From NCBI GenBank assembly GCA_945906945.1, contig CAMDSZ010000005.1, forward strand, positions 1 to 38,208: 38,208 nt of DNA, in the 5' to 3' direction. The DNA comes from Akkermansia muciniphila. Its GTDB lineage: Bacteria > Verrucomicrobiota > Verrucomicrobiia > Chthoniobacterales > Chthoniobacteraceae. The translations under genes and the position numbers were made by a program. This document shows positions 23,638 to 32,514 of this stretch, piece by piece (position 1 is the stretch's first letter; the number at the start of each line of letters is the position of its first letter). A model generated the notes under the pieces. The model saw nothing but the letters and a program-made list of their open reading frames with translations, ran no database searches and was not told the DNA's origin.

Positions 23638-24663
23638 TCATTCACGCTTGAGCTCGCCGCAGTGGGCGGAAAATCCGGCGCCAAAAGCGGTGAGCCAGAG
23701 GGTGTCGCTCTCCGGGAAGTTCTCGAGTGATTCCTCAAGCGCAGCTAGCACGCTAGGGCTGCTGATGTTTCCGAATTTGCGGAGGACCGCGCGCGTTTCG
23801 GTCAGCCGGTAGGCGGGGATCGCTTGCTCGATCGCATCCACGACATCGCGGCCGCCGGTGTGCGCGATCAGGCGGTCCGGGTTCGCCGATTTCATTTCGA
23901 ATAGTTCAGAAACGGTTTTGGCTGCGAGCCCAGGAACATCGCGATGCAGCTGGTTTTTGAGTCGCCCGTCGGAGTTTACGAAGCGGATTTTCTCCCTGTG
24001 CTCCGGCTTGTGGATAGTCCGGAAATTTTGAAAGCGGAATTGTTCCCCTTGGTTTTTGCCTTTCCAGATCGCAGCCGCTGCGCCATCGCCAAAGAGGCAC
24101 AGGCTGATGAGCACGCCGGGTTCATCGTCCAAGTAAAAGGCGGCGGAGGAGATTTCCACCGCCACCGTCGCGATCGTGGCCTGCGGTTCTGCCGCAAGAA
24201 TGCCGCGCGCTGTCTCGAGAAGCGGTAGGGCGGCCCCACAGCCCAGGCCAAGCAGATCCTGCAGAAAGGCATTGGGCTGAAGCCCGAGAATTTCCGAAAC
24301 GTAGCTGCTCAAGCCCGGACAAAGGTATCCGGTGCAAGTGCAGATAAGGAGAGCGTCGATACTGGAGGGCTTAAGCGAGGCCGATTCGCAGGCCTTGAGA
24401 ATGGCATCTGACGCGAGTCTTGGCGCGTGCTTTTCAAAATACCGGTGTAGTTCGCCTGCATTCCATTGGAAGGTGTTCTGCAACTCCGGATCACAAAATC
24501 GCCTTGCTTCGATTCCGGAATCGCCCGCGAGAACCTTGTGGAGCAAATCCCTTGAGCGTCCTCGTAGTTGATTAAGCGCTCCTGATTTGTTGAGTATTTG
24601 CAAGCAGTCCGCCTGTGAGAAGGAGTGGGGAGGAAATGCGGTGGCAAGGGATTGGAGGTACAT
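23638..24663 (-). CDS. Type III polyketide synthase (chalcone/stilbene synthase family)
   Basis: This 341-aa thiolase-fold enzyme should condense malonyl-CoA units onto an acyl starter to give alkylresorcinols, alkylpyrones or related products. The catalytic triad is visible: Cys142 in LLGLGCGAALPLL, His268 in LIAHTGGRDVVD and Asn299 in RKFGNISSPSV. The LFGDGAAAAIW and GFSAHC segments match the CHS family. Length is typical of bacterial members, slightly short. The ATG overlaps the stop of the FAD oxidoreductase gene (TAATG), so the two are coupled. The starter unit cannot be read from the sequence. A possible tailoring route is given by the FAD enzyme and methyltransferase upstream. Confidence 0.9.
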   Translation of the reverse strand: MYLQSLATAFPPHSFSQADCLQILNKSGALNQLRGRSRDLLHKVLAGDSGIEARRFCDPELQNTFQWNAGELHRYFEKHAPRLASDAILKACESASLKPSSIDALLICTCTGYLCPGLSSYVSEILGLQPNAFLQDLLGLGCGAALPLLETARGILAAEPQATIATVAVEISSAAFYLDDEPGVLISLCLFGDGAAAAIWKGKNQGEQFRFQNFRTIHKPEHREKIRFVNSDGRLKNQLHRDVPGLAAKTVSELFEMKSANPDRLIAHTGGRDVVDAIEQAIPAYRLTETRAVLRKFGNISSPSVLAALEESLENFPESDTLWLTAFGAGFSAHCGELKRE

Positions 24664-25661
24664 TAGCGGACCAGATTGAGAAGGGTCTGAAATGGCAGAA
24701 ATCTGCGGCGGGCGAGCGCGCCGATGAGCTTCAGTCCCGTTCGGTTCGTCAGGCAGTGATGCAGCAGTCCTGCGGCCGTCATGCGGCGTCTAAAGCGGAT
24801 AGCCTGGGCTGCTGTCGATATTTCTCCCGCTTCGCGCCATGGTATGCGGCCCGAAGCGTAGTCGAGTGCAGGTTGCAGCGCGCATTCGGCAGACTGAAAC
24901 GCCATGCTCATCCCATTGCCGGTGAAGGGAGGAATCATGCTGGCTGCGTCGCCAATGCTAAAGGTAGGGCCGCGTTGAAAACCTGGCTTAAATCCCGCGA
25001 CTCCGCAGAAACTCGACTCTGCTAGTTCTGCGCTCTCGAGACGGTCAGCAAGGAGATGGAGGGACGCCCGCCGAAGCACTGAAATGAGAAGGCCGGCGCC
25101 CTTTGCGCCAGAGCTAGGTCGATTGGTGAATAGACCGCAAATGTTGACCTTCCCGTCCTCAATTTTTGCGAGACCGACGTAACCGTCCGGCGAGGTGAAC
25201 ATCTCGAGATCATGTGAGAGTTCGAGATTGCGCGCATGGCACTTCAACCCGAGCCAGTCCGATGGCTGCCGTGGGCGGCCCGCAGCCCAGATGACGCCGG
25301 GAGCCGATGCGATGCGGGAGTTTGTCACGAGAGTGCCCCCCAAAGCTGTGAATTGCTTTTGTAGGATATCATCCAACTTCCAGCGGGAGATCCCGTGTCC
25401 CGGAGCGTTCATTTCGGCAAGTCTGCCAGACGCGTCGCTCCATGACGCGCTTTGCAAATTTGTAGCTTCGCTGAGGCAATTGCCGATGCCGAGCGATTCG
25501 AGCGTTTCGTTGCTCACGCCGCTGATAAACTCTCCGCATACGCGATGTCGCGGGTAGGTAGAGGCTTCGTGGAGCGTGACGGAGACGCCGCGCGACTGCA
25601 GCCCGATAGCAAGCGATAGCCCAGCCAGTCCTCCACCCGCGATGGTGATTGAGTGTTTCAA
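24663..25661 (-). CDS. FAD-dependent oxidoreductase (geranylgeranyl-reductase/hydroxylase type)
   Basis: This 332-aa flavoprotein has an N-terminal Rossmann motif IAGGGLAGLSLAIGLQSRG, a RHRVCGEFISG segment, and the FAD ribityl-binding FSIGDAASMIPPFTGNGMSMA. These features are typical of the geranylgeranyl reductase and PHBH-like monooxygenase superfamily. It sits between a methyltransferase (four-base ATGA overlap) and a type III PKS (TAATG overlap). A tailoring oxidation of the polyketide is therefore the simplest role, comparable in logic to the Streptomyces srs flavoprotein hydroxylase. A reductase acting on a lipid chain is an alternative. It appears soluble and cytoplasmic. Confidence 0.85.
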   Translation of the reverse strand: MKHSITIAGGGLAGLSLAIGLQSRGVSVTLHEASTYPRHRVCGEFISGVSNETLESLGIGNCLSEATNLQSASWSDASGRLAEMNAPGHGISRWKLDDILQKQFTALGGTLVTNSRIASAPGVIWAAGRPRQPSDWLGLKCHARNLELSHDLEMFTSPDGYVGLAKIEDGKVNICGLFTNRPSSGAKGAGLLISVLRRASLHLLADRLESAELAESSFCGVAGFKPGFQRGPTFSIGDAASMIPPFTGNGMSMAFQSAECALQPALDYASGRIPWREAGEISTAAQAIRFRRRMTAAGLLHHCLTNRTGLKLIGALARRRFLPFQTLLNLVR

Positions 25662-26410
25662 CGGCGCGAGACTAGCAACCTGAGCGATCCGCGCCAGAGG
25701 GATGATTCATTGATTTTCCAAACGCCCGAGTCCAATCCGAGCAGCGCGGGGAGTTCACCTAGCCGGAATCCCGCCCGTATACTTACGGGCATGTCGTGTT
25801 GTGTGACCTCCCCCATGAATACGGAAGACACTTGGGAGAGAAAGAGCGGCGCGCGCCCACGGAGGGGCTCGCAGAATGCTAAGCAGCGAAACGATTTTAC
25901 ACGGGATCCGAGTTCACGCAGGGCACGATCTGAAAAATGGTGCAGAATGAGGCTTCCAACACAAGTGTCAGCGTTTGTCGCTGGCAGAGTGTCGAAGAAA
26001 TCTCCACTGATCCAATCGATGTCTGGCGATAAGTGTGCGGGACGCTCGATTAAGTCTAGACCCGTGATGCTGGAAGAGGGTAGCGAAGCATTGATTCTGC
26101 GACAAAGTTCGCCTTCGCCTGCCCCGAGTTCGAGAACGCGTGCTGGGACAGGCTCTTGCTTTTTAAGCTGGTCCACAATCCAACGAGAGTTACCGAGGAA
26201 AAGGTCGATCAAGCGCAGATCCGTGCGACTCCTCATCGCGCGCGGATCCGAAGGATCCAGTGAATCCAGAATTTCGGGAACGATGACACGATCGAGTTTC
26301 CTCATGAGTGGCGAGGCGGGAAGTTTAGGTGACACTTCAAAATCATCCAGCTCCACTTGCGACGGGGCTGTATTGAAGTGCCCATCGAGCGAGCGGTTTC
26401 CGACACACAA
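25658..26410 (-). CDS. SAM-dependent class I methyltransferase
   Basis: This 250-aa protein starts at a GTG; a shorter ATG start at about 26305 is possible. The SAM-binding motif I is VLELGAGEGELCRRI (about residues 92-106). The acidic end of strand 2 is ITGLDLIERPAH, and LILHHFSDRALREL follows as in ubiquinone/menaquinone-type methyltransferases. It is the first gene of a coupled three-gene unit with an FAD oxidoreductase and a type III PKS, and would O- or C-methylate the polyketide product. Its start is only 59 bases from the divergent outer-membrane protein start, so both promoters share that space. Confidence 0.85.
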   Translation of the reverse strand: MCVGNRSLDGHFNTAPSQVELDDFEVSPKLPASPLMRKLDRVIVPEILDSLDPSDPRAMRSRTDLRLIDLFLGNSRWIVDQLKKQEPVPARVLELGAGEGELCRRINASLPSSSITGLDLIERPAHLSPDIDWISGDFFDTLPATNADTCVGSLILHHFSDRALRELGSRVKSFRCLAFCEPLRGRAPLFLSQVSSVFMGEVTQHDMPVSIRAGFRLGELPALLGLDSGVWKINESSLWRGSLRLLVSRR

Positions 26411-26469
26411 CCAGTGTTTGCCTGTTATGAAAGGTTGTACTGCTGGAAAGTTTGCAACAGGATGGGCTT
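26411..26469. promoter_or_regulatory. Divergent promoter region, PKS operon and outer-membrane protein
   Basis: The 59 bases between the methyltransferase GTG and the outer-membrane protein ATG must carry control signals for at least one direction. The forward ribosome binding site AGGATGGG is visible just before the ATG. No palindrome or clear promoter pair is evident. Confidence 0.35.
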
Positions 26470-27219
26470 ATGACTTCACGTGCGTCTTCATTTGTAGCGT
26501 TGCTGCTTTTGCTTTCTGTATCCTCCGCAGTTTCCGCTCCCCAGTTCGACCTCGACTTGGAATCCGGAGCGGTTTGGAACTCAAAGTCCGATGTGCGTAT
26601 TCCGAACAATGGAGGCAGTTTCTTTTCACTCTCCAAGGACCTGGGAGCTGACGATCCGCGTGCATTCTTCCGCGGGCGGCTCACCTGGCATCCCTCGCCA
26701 AAACACGACTTCTCGCTGCTCTACGCTCCATTGGAAATGGACTTTCGGGGCCAATTCAATCGAGCGGTGCGTTTTGCAGGCACAGATTTCGCGCCCGGAA
26801 CCGCAACCACTGGGGCGTTTCGGTTTGATTCCTATCGGCTGACCTACCGGTACAATTTCATCCACACCGAGCGTTGTGTTTTCGGACTGGGGCTTACAGC
26901 CAAGATCCGGGACGCTGAAGTTGCCCTTAGTCAAGGGGGCAGATCCGCGAGCGATTCCAATACCGGCTTTGTCCCGTTGCTGAACTATCGTTTACTTTGG
27001 CGTTTCTCGAGACCTTTCAGTCTTCTCTCAGAGGGTGACGCGCTGGGCGCTCCGCAGGGCCATGCCATTGATGCTTCCGCCGCGGTGCAATGGCACGCAA
27101 CAGACAATCTCTCCGTTAGGATCGGCTACCGGATTCTGGATGGTGGAGCCGATAGCGACACAGTCTACACCTTTAGCCGCTTCCATTACTCACTGGTGGG
27201 ATTGAATTTCCGGTTTTAG
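26470..27219 (+). CDS. Predicted outer-membrane beta-barrel protein
   Basis: The ATG at 26470 is preferred over the track's TTG at 26452 because AGGA lies seven bases upstream and a clean signal peptide follows (MTSRASSFVALLLLLSVSSA, cleaved after SAVSA). The mature protein of about 227 aa has alternating hydrophobic/polar strands with many aromatic residues (YRLTYRYNFIHTERCVFGLG, LSVRIGYRILDGG) and ends in Phe (VGLNFRF), a BAM-recognition-type C-terminus. The pattern suggests an eight-stranded barrel, similar in size to OmpW/OmpA-like proteins, though no family motif is certain. It is divergent from the type III PKS operon, and a role linked to that product is speculative. Confidence 0.75.
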   Translation: MTSRASSFVALLLLLSVSSAVSAPQFDLDLESGAVWNSKSDVRIPNNGGSFFSLSKDLGADDPRAFFRGRLTWHPSPKHDFSLLYAPLEMDFRGQFNRAVRFAGTDFAPGTATTGAFRFDSYRLTYRYNFIHTERCVFGLGLTAKIRDAEVALSQGGRSASDSNTGFVPLLNYRLLWRFSRPFSLLSEGDALGAPQGHAIDASAAVQWHATDNLSVRIGYRILDGGADSDTVYTFSRFHYSLVGLNFRF

Positions 27220-27370
27220 CAGGGTCTCGAGCCCCTGTTGGGATGCGAGTAAAAGCAGTGATGGGTGAAATTACAGTGCCATCAAAGCCGTTGTCTACAA
27301 GCTTGATGCATCGGAAATGGATGAGGCGAATCTTGCCCGGGGGCAGCAGCCCGCTACGCCTATCCCCGAG
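27220..27370. other. Convergent intergenic region with weak hairpins
   Basis: Weak inverted repeats are present: CAGGG/CCCTG at 27220-27237, just after the outer-membrane protein stop, and ATCCC/GGGAT at 27362-27378 around the sulfatase stop. Neither has a T run. No gene or RNA is supported here. Confidence 0.3.
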
Positions 27371-28729
27371 CTAGGGATGATGTCCCTTCAGATCCTCAGG
27401 AAGGGTGGGGTTGTCCAGGCTCAGATGTGCATCAAGTGCGCGAAGCATCCGCGAAGCTACGGTAGGTTGCTCTTTTGCGCACTCCTGCTTTTCGTAGGGA
27501 TCCTCTGAGAGATGAAACAGCTCGGTGGATTTTCCGGTGCGGATGAGTTTCCACTCACCCTGGTGCAAGCTCTGGCCATTCTTCATTGCGATGTAAATCG
27601 CACGCTCCGTGTCCGCCGGGGCGGTTCCGCTGAGCGCGGGCCACTGGTTTAATCCGTCCCAATGTAGATCTTCCTTCGGCTCGAACCCGGCAAGCGAGGC
27701 GATTGTAGGAAACCAGTCCACGGCATGTATCGGCGCGGTGTGTTTACGAGGCTTAAGCTTTGCAGGCCAGTTCACAAACGCGCACACGCGGGTTCCGCCC
27801 TCGTAAAGTGTCGCCTTTTGACCGCGTAACGGGTCGTTTTCGCTGTTGAGCGGCGAATGCGCCACGTTGCCGACGTACGCATTTTTGAGCGATTCGATTC
27901 CGCCGTTGTCACTGGTAAAAATGATCAACGTATTCTGACGCTGGCCCGTCTGCTCCAAAGTGTCCACCAGCTGGCCAATCTTCGCATCCAGTTGGCTCAC
28001 CATTGCAGCAAGCCTTAGACGGGAATCCTGCCGCTCCGGATCCTTATCAAAAACCACGCCTTCGTAGAGTTTCTTGTATTCCGCTGGAGCATCAACCGGG
28101 GTGTGGACCGCATGAAAGGGAACGTAAACAAACCAAGGTTCGCGCTTTTCGCCGATAAAGCGCATCGCTTCCGCCGCAACCAACTCGGTCGCGTTGCCCT
28201 CCTCATCGATGCGCTGCGCATCTCGGTGCCAAGTGTCCTCCAGGGGGCCTTGCCGGTATTTGTGCGTCCAAGGGTCTGCAGCACCGGTAAGGCTTCCGTA
28301 GCTTTTCATGAAACCGTACTGGTTTGGGCCCCACTCGGACAGCCCTCCTAGATGCCATTTGCCCGCCATGGCGGTGAAGTAGCCTTTTGATTGCAGCGCG
28401 GATGCAACCGTACAGGTGCCCAGCGGCATCGCGCGCAGGTTTGATGGTGCCAGTGGATGCGGCCCAAAACGGCCTGGATAACGCCCGCTCATCAGAGCCG
28501 TTCGCGTCGGTGTGCAGACCGGCTGCACATAATGGCGATCCAGCTCGACTCCCTCGCCGACAAGCGCATCCATCCGCGGTGTCTTGGCAAGCCCCCGATG
28601 CCAGCCCACATCGGACCAACCGAGGTCGTCAGCGACAATCATCAGGACGTTCGGCCGCTCTTCGGCATTGGATCCGACTGCAGCAACAAAGAGAAAAAGC
28701 GCGGCTGATCTGGAAAATCTGAGAAACAT
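27371..28729 (-). CDS. Secreted type I (Cys-type) sulfatase
   Basis: The start is placed at the ATG at 28729 because it begins a signal peptide (MFLRFSRSAALFLFVAAVGS, cleavage before EERPN). The track ORF extends 30 codons further without support. The 452-aa product has the metal-binding ADDLGWSD strand, the formylglycine motif CTPTR with Cys72 followed by TALMSGRYP, AGKWHLGG with the conserved Lys/His, and the TSDNGG metal site. A formylglycine-generating enzyme encoded elsewhere would be needed for activity. It probably removes sulfate from an external polysaccharide in the periplasm or outside the cell. The substrate cannot be told from sequence. Confidence 0.9.
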   Translation of the reverse strand: MFLRFSRSAALFLFVAAVGSNAEERPNVLMIVADDLGWSDVGWHRGLAKTPRMDALVGEGVELDRHYVQPVCTPTRTALMSGRYPGRFGPHPLAPSNLRAMPLGTCTVASALQSKGYFTAMAGKWHLGGLSEWGPNQYGFMKSYGSLTGAADPWTHKYRQGPLEDTWHRDAQRIDEEGNATELVAAEAMRFIGEKREPWFVYVPFHAVHTPVDAPAEYKKLYEGVVFDKDPERQDSRLRLAAMVSQLDAKIGQLVDTLEQTGQRQNTLIIFTSDNGGIESLKNAYVGNVAHSPLNSENDPLRGQKATLYEGGTRVCAFVNWPAKLKPRKHTAPIHAVDWFPTIASLAGFEPKEDLHWDGLNQWPALSGTAPADTERAIYIAMKNGQSLHQGEWKLIRTGKSTELFHLSEDPYEKQECAKEQPTVASRMLRALDAHLSLDNPTLPEDLKGHHP

Positions 28730-28847
28730 TGTAAGGACAGTTTTCTGAAGCTCGCCTTTTAAACCCCGAAAGATTCCACAGGTTACGGACGAGACTCTGC
28801 TACAAGCGACGAAGAACATCAGCGGCGGGTGGGATTGCTTTGTTCAA

Positions 28848-31433
28848 TCATGGCCAGAGAAGTCCCGAGTACTTTGCCCGGATGGCCGCGCGTTTTTTGG
28901 GGTAATGTGTTTCACGCCATGCAGGAAAGTCCGTGGTGTCGTCCAACCGCTTGCCATCGGGCAGCATCAAGTAGAGCCGCACGGGAACCTTGCCCTCGCC
29001 CAGCGTGGGTTGTTGTTTGAGCGCCCAGCACTCGGAGAGCTTTACCTGCGCCTCCGGCCAGGCGGGCTCAGCGTTGGGGGCTCTTTCGGGATAGCTCAGT
29101 TTGAGGGTGCGCCCTCCCAGCCACTGGATGGACAGAGGCAAAAGCTCATCGAGCCACTCCAATTGTTCGGGAGCGAGGTGGCGCTTGAAATGCTTTCGCA
29201 GATCTACCTCACGCGCCTCCTTGAGCAAGGTAAGACCTTTGAACGCTCGCGTCAGCGCGGCCTCTAGAGCTGCCGCGTCAAATGCAGGAAAATCAAGCTC
29301 AGGCAGCGCAGCGCACAACAAGTTCACGCGCGAGACAAACTGTTTCTGCTCGTGGCCAAGGTTTGGCAGATCAAAGCATCCTTTGGAAAATGCTTCTGCA
29401 AGCGTGCGCCCTGAGGCGTCCCCATCAATCACTCTCTGTTGTTTTTCTGAGATGAGCAGTCCAAGACAGCGCTCCTGAAGCACTGCGGCCACCCGTTTAT
29501 GCGTGCGGTTGAATACATGTTCAACGGTGGTATTCAAATGCTGAGGAAAAATTTCTGAGATCCATTCCTGCCGCACCGCCGTGGCGAGACTTAGTAAGAG
29601 CGTCCGGCCGCCGCGCGCATCCACTTCGCGGATTGAGCTAATCACAAGTAGTGGAGCCTCCACCACGCTTTCGCGAACAAGCGCGCCAGTGCGTCCCTCG
29701 CTCAAAACACATGACAGCGAGCCTTCGGCTGTCCGGACCGCGAGTTGGTCAATGAATCCCGCGAGCACACATTTCGCGAGGGACTCGCTGCCAGTTTGAC
29801 CGCAAGTTTTTTTGTGCGCCGCGACTTCTTTTCCGTCAAACAGCTGCTCTTTTGCAGCGATCTGAAGCAGTTGGCGAAAGGTCTCATCAACCTGCCGTGC
29901 GGTTTGAGCGTGGATTCCCGCCTGCTGGCAGGTGTGCAGGTCGAAGTGGCAGTCCCTGGCAAATTCTTGTGCCCGCAGCAGCGTGTGGAAGTCGCTCTCG
30001 GTGTCCTCTTCGAAGCGCTCGCGAGCAGGTGGCCCTTGGTTTTGCTCGCCGCTTTGCCTCAGCAGTAGATCGCGTCCGCTCACCAGTGCGGCGCAATGCG
30101 CAGCGGTTGGAACGCAGCCCAGCCTGGCTGCCTCCACCAACATGCGAGCGTAGCGCGGGTGCATCGGCAGTCGCAGCATCGTGCGTCCAACCGGGGTGAG
30201 CATGCCGTCGCTCAGTGCCCCGAGCAGAGCTAACAACGCTTCAGCCCGCTCCACAGACTCAGGCTCCGGCCTGTCCAGCCAGTCGAATCCCGCTGCCTGC
30301 CGCACCCCGAGCGAATGAAGCAGCAATATGGTCTCAGCGAGGTCCGCGCGCTGAATTTCCGGCGTGTTTTTATCCTCTCGCAAGAGATGGTTGCCCTCGG
30401 TCCAAAGGCGCCAGCAGGTGCCTGGCGCTGTCCGCCCTGCACGGCCCGCGCGTTGATCGGCGCTTGCGCGGCTGATTTCTTCGCAGGCCAAAGTCTGCAC
30501 GCCTCGCTCGGCATCGTAACGCGCGATTCGTGCCAGTCCCGCGTCGACTACATGGCAGACGCCGTCAATGGTCACACTGGTCTCGGCGACGTTGGTTGAA
30601 ACAATAATTTTACGACGGTGCGTTTTGGCGAATGGTTGGTCCTGTTCTTCAGGAGAAAGGTTCCCATGCAACGCAAGGAGTAGGCAGTCGTCCCCAAAAC
30701 GCATCGCGCGAAGGGCATTTAAAGTGGATTGGATTTCAGCCACGCCCGGCATGAAAACCAACACATCCCCGCGATCGCCCCCATGCACGATACGCTCAAC
30801 CGCTTCTGCTGCGCGTTCAGCCGCGGGCCGCTGATCCGTATGCTCAGCCCAGCGAATGGACACTGGGAACGCGCGCCCGTCGGAAACCAAAATTGGAGCC
30901 GGCGCTTCACTGTTGGATGTGAGAAAGCGTGCGACTGGTTGGGCATCCAATGTCGCGGACATCACGATGATTTTCAAATCGGGTCGACTACTCCGCTGCA
31001 GTCTCTTTACGAGAGCGAGTGCCACGTCACTAAGCAGATTTCTTTCGTGAAATTCATCAAACACTACGACACCCACCCCGTGCAACTCGCCGTTGTTTTG
31101 GAGCCACCTTAAAAAGATTCCCTCGGTCACAAAGCAGAGGCGTGATGCCTCTGAAAGCTGCTCTTCGAATCGCACCTGATAGCCAACCTCACCACCAATC
31201 CGGCATCCCCGCTCCGATGCAACGCGGCTCGCAACGGTTCGTGCCGCGACTCTTCGAGGCTGCATGATGACAATCCGCTTGTTGCCCGCGATCCCCGCAT
31301 CCAAAAGCATCTGGGGCACCTGGGTGGTCTTGCCAGAACCCGTGGCGGCAATAAGTACAAGCTGGTTGCCCAACGTCAGGGTTTTGACGATCTGCGGCTG
31401 CAACTGCCAGACGGGAAGACTATGATTGGGCAT
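28848..31433 (-). CDS. hrpB: ATP-dependent RNA helicase HrpB
   Basis: This 861-aa DEAH/RHA-type helicase has Walker A LIAATGSGKTTQVPQ, motif II DEFHERN (the DEFH form typical of HrpB), motif III MSATLD and motif VI QRAGRAGRT. Ratchet and HrpB C-terminal regions follow, ending FPAWRETHYPKKRAAIRAKY. HrpB is a cytoplasmic RNA helicase of uncertain cellular role. The first in-frame codons of the track ORF begin at a TTG, but the ATG two codons on is used here. No strong ribosome binding site is visible. It has no evident functional link to the neighbouring sulfatase or VTT protein. Length fits the family. Confidence 0.9.
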   Translation of the reverse strand: MPNHSLPVWQLQPQIVKTLTLGNQLVLIAATGSGKTTQVPQMLLDAGIAGNKRIVIMQPRRVAARTVASRVASERGCRIGGEVGYQVRFEEQLSEASRLCFVTEGIFLRWLQNNGELHGVGVVVFDEFHERNLLSDVALALVKRLQRSSRPDLKIIVMSATLDAQPVARFLTSNSEAPAPILVSDGRAFPVSIRWAEHTDQRPAAERAAEAVERIVHGGDRGDVLVFMPGVAEIQSTLNALRAMRFGDDCLLLALHGNLSPEEQDQPFAKTHRRKIIVSTNVAETSVTIDGVCHVVDAGLARIARYDAERGVQTLACEEISRASADQRAGRAGRTAPGTCWRLWTEGNHLLREDKNTPEIQRADLAETILLLHSLGVRQAAGFDWLDRPEPESVERAEALLALLGALSDGMLTPVGRTMLRLPMHPRYARMLVEAARLGCVPTAAHCAALVSGRDLLLRQSGEQNQGPPARERFEEDTESDFHTLLRAQEFARDCHFDLHTCQQAGIHAQTARQVDETFRQLLQIAAKEQLFDGKEVAAHKKTCGQTGSESLAKCVLAGFIDQLAVRTAEGSLSCVLSEGRTGALVRESVVEAPLLVISSIREVDARGGRTLLLSLATAVRQEWISEIFPQHLNTTVEHVFNRTHKRVAAVLQERCLGLLISEKQQRVIDGDASGRTLAEAFSKGCFDLPNLGHEQKQFVSRVNLLCAALPELDFPAFDAAALEAALTRAFKGLTLLKEAREVDLRKHFKRHLAPEQLEWLDELLPLSIQWLGGRTLKLSYPERAPNAEPAWPEAQVKLSECWALKQQPTLGEGKVPVRLYLMLPDGKRLDDTTDFPAWRETHYPKKRAAIRAKYSGLLWP

Positions 31434-31600
31434 GGACAAAAGGGCGGAGGAAGCGCGGGTGAGGGGGAGGCGCGAAAAAGACTCAAATTTGGCTGCGGCA
31501 TCCCGCTAGCGTGACTTTCTGCCGCACGGACTTTTTTTGCGAGTTCCAAGAACCAGGTGGAGAGAATATCGCCACTCACACTTCATTGCGACTTGCCCTG

Positions 31601-31633
31601 TAAAAAGAGTTCGCGCTGCAAAGGGACTCAGCG
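31601..31633 (-). terminator. Possible terminator after the VTT-domain gene
   Basis: Read on the reverse strand, GCGCTG and CAGCGC pair across a 10-base loop at the stop codon. CTCTTTTTAC follows about four bases later. The stem is only six pairs, so confidence is modest. Confidence 0.4.
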
Positions 31634-32272
31634 CTTCAACAGGGTACGGGACGCAAGCCAAAGCGCCACCGGCATGAGCACGCTCAGGGCAAGCGCGTAG
31701 GACGGCTCGTCCTGGCCCAGAGCTCCGATTGCTGCGAAGAGAAAACCTGTCGGCACGCTGCCGCAAAGCAGTGAAAAAAAGAAGGGCTGGAAAGGCATCC
31801 GATTCAGCCCTGCAAGACACGCGATCGCCTCGGGTAGGATCGGCAAGCAGCGGGATCCAGCGACAAGAAAAGGGCCGCCTTTAGCAAAGAGGCTTTCGCC
31901 CACGCGCAGACCATCCTCTCCGGCCAGATGGAGAGCGATCGGGCGGCCCAGCCAGCGGCTGAGGACGTACGCAACGATTCCCGCGAGCGCAGTCCCCGAG
32001 GCTGCGTAGAGGCCTCCGAGGAACGTGCCAAATGTCAGCCCGAGTGCGGACATAACGAGTGTACTTGGGATGGGCAATGCGAGGTCCGCCACCAAGAGGC
32101 CGATACCGGCGAGTCCCGCGCCCGCTCCAAAGCGCGCCATCCAATCTCGCGCCCCGTTGACGGTAAAAGTTGCCTCAAGCGCGGAGCCCCATATGAGGTA
32201 CGGGATGATTGTGCCCGCTAGAAGCAGCAGGCCGCTCAACACTAGGACTCGGTAACCGAGGGCGGCTTTCAT
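31628..32272 (-). CDS. VTT/DedA-type (TVP38/TMEM64 family) membrane protein
   Basis: This 214-aa protein starts at an ATG with a loose AGGAAA upstream. The track ORF runs a further 181 codons into the LacI gene and is not credible. It has about five to six membrane segments and the VTT signature: LALPIPSTLVMSALGLTFG (re-entrant loop with Pro), LSRWLGRPIA, then FLVAGSRCLPILPEAIACLAG (Arg and Pro-containing second loop) and FSLLCGSVPTGFLFAAIGAL. VTT proteins include DedA and TVP38-like proteins, linked to lipid transport or scrambling and envelope homeostasis. It seems to be an isolated gene between hrpB and the LacI gene. Confidence 0.8.
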   Translation of the reverse strand: MKAALGYRVLVLSGLLLLAGTIIPYLIWGSALEATFTVNGARDWMARFGAGAGLAGIGLLVADLALPIPSTLVMSALGLTFGTFLGGLYAASGTALAGIVAYVLSRWLGRPIALHLAGEDGLRVGESLFAKGGPFLVAGSRCLPILPEAIACLAGLNRMPFQPFFFSLLCGSVPTGFLFAAIGALGQDEPSYALALSVLMPVALWLASRTLLKR

Positions 32273-32514
32273 GTGGTTGGTATTTCCTGCATCGGTACGC
32301 AGTTTCCTGTCTGGAGCGATAATGCTGAGAGTGGATGAAATACGTTGTGCTGCGCAAAGAATGGATGATCGGGAGCTCTCACTCCGTGCAAACTCCAAAG
32401 AAGTCTGCATCAGCTGGACAATTGCGGTGAGTGCGGAGGTGGAGTGGAGCCAGATGCATATAAGGATGGGCGGTGCCCGGGATTTTCTAGTTTGGTGGAC
32501 TTCACGCTGGAGCC
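32273..32514. other. Intergenic region, no supported gene
   Basis: About 240 bases between the LacI stop and the VTT start hold only shadow ORFs, including the long N-terminal extension of the track ORF at 31628-32815. No terminator with a T run or RNA gene is visible. Confidence 0.4.
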
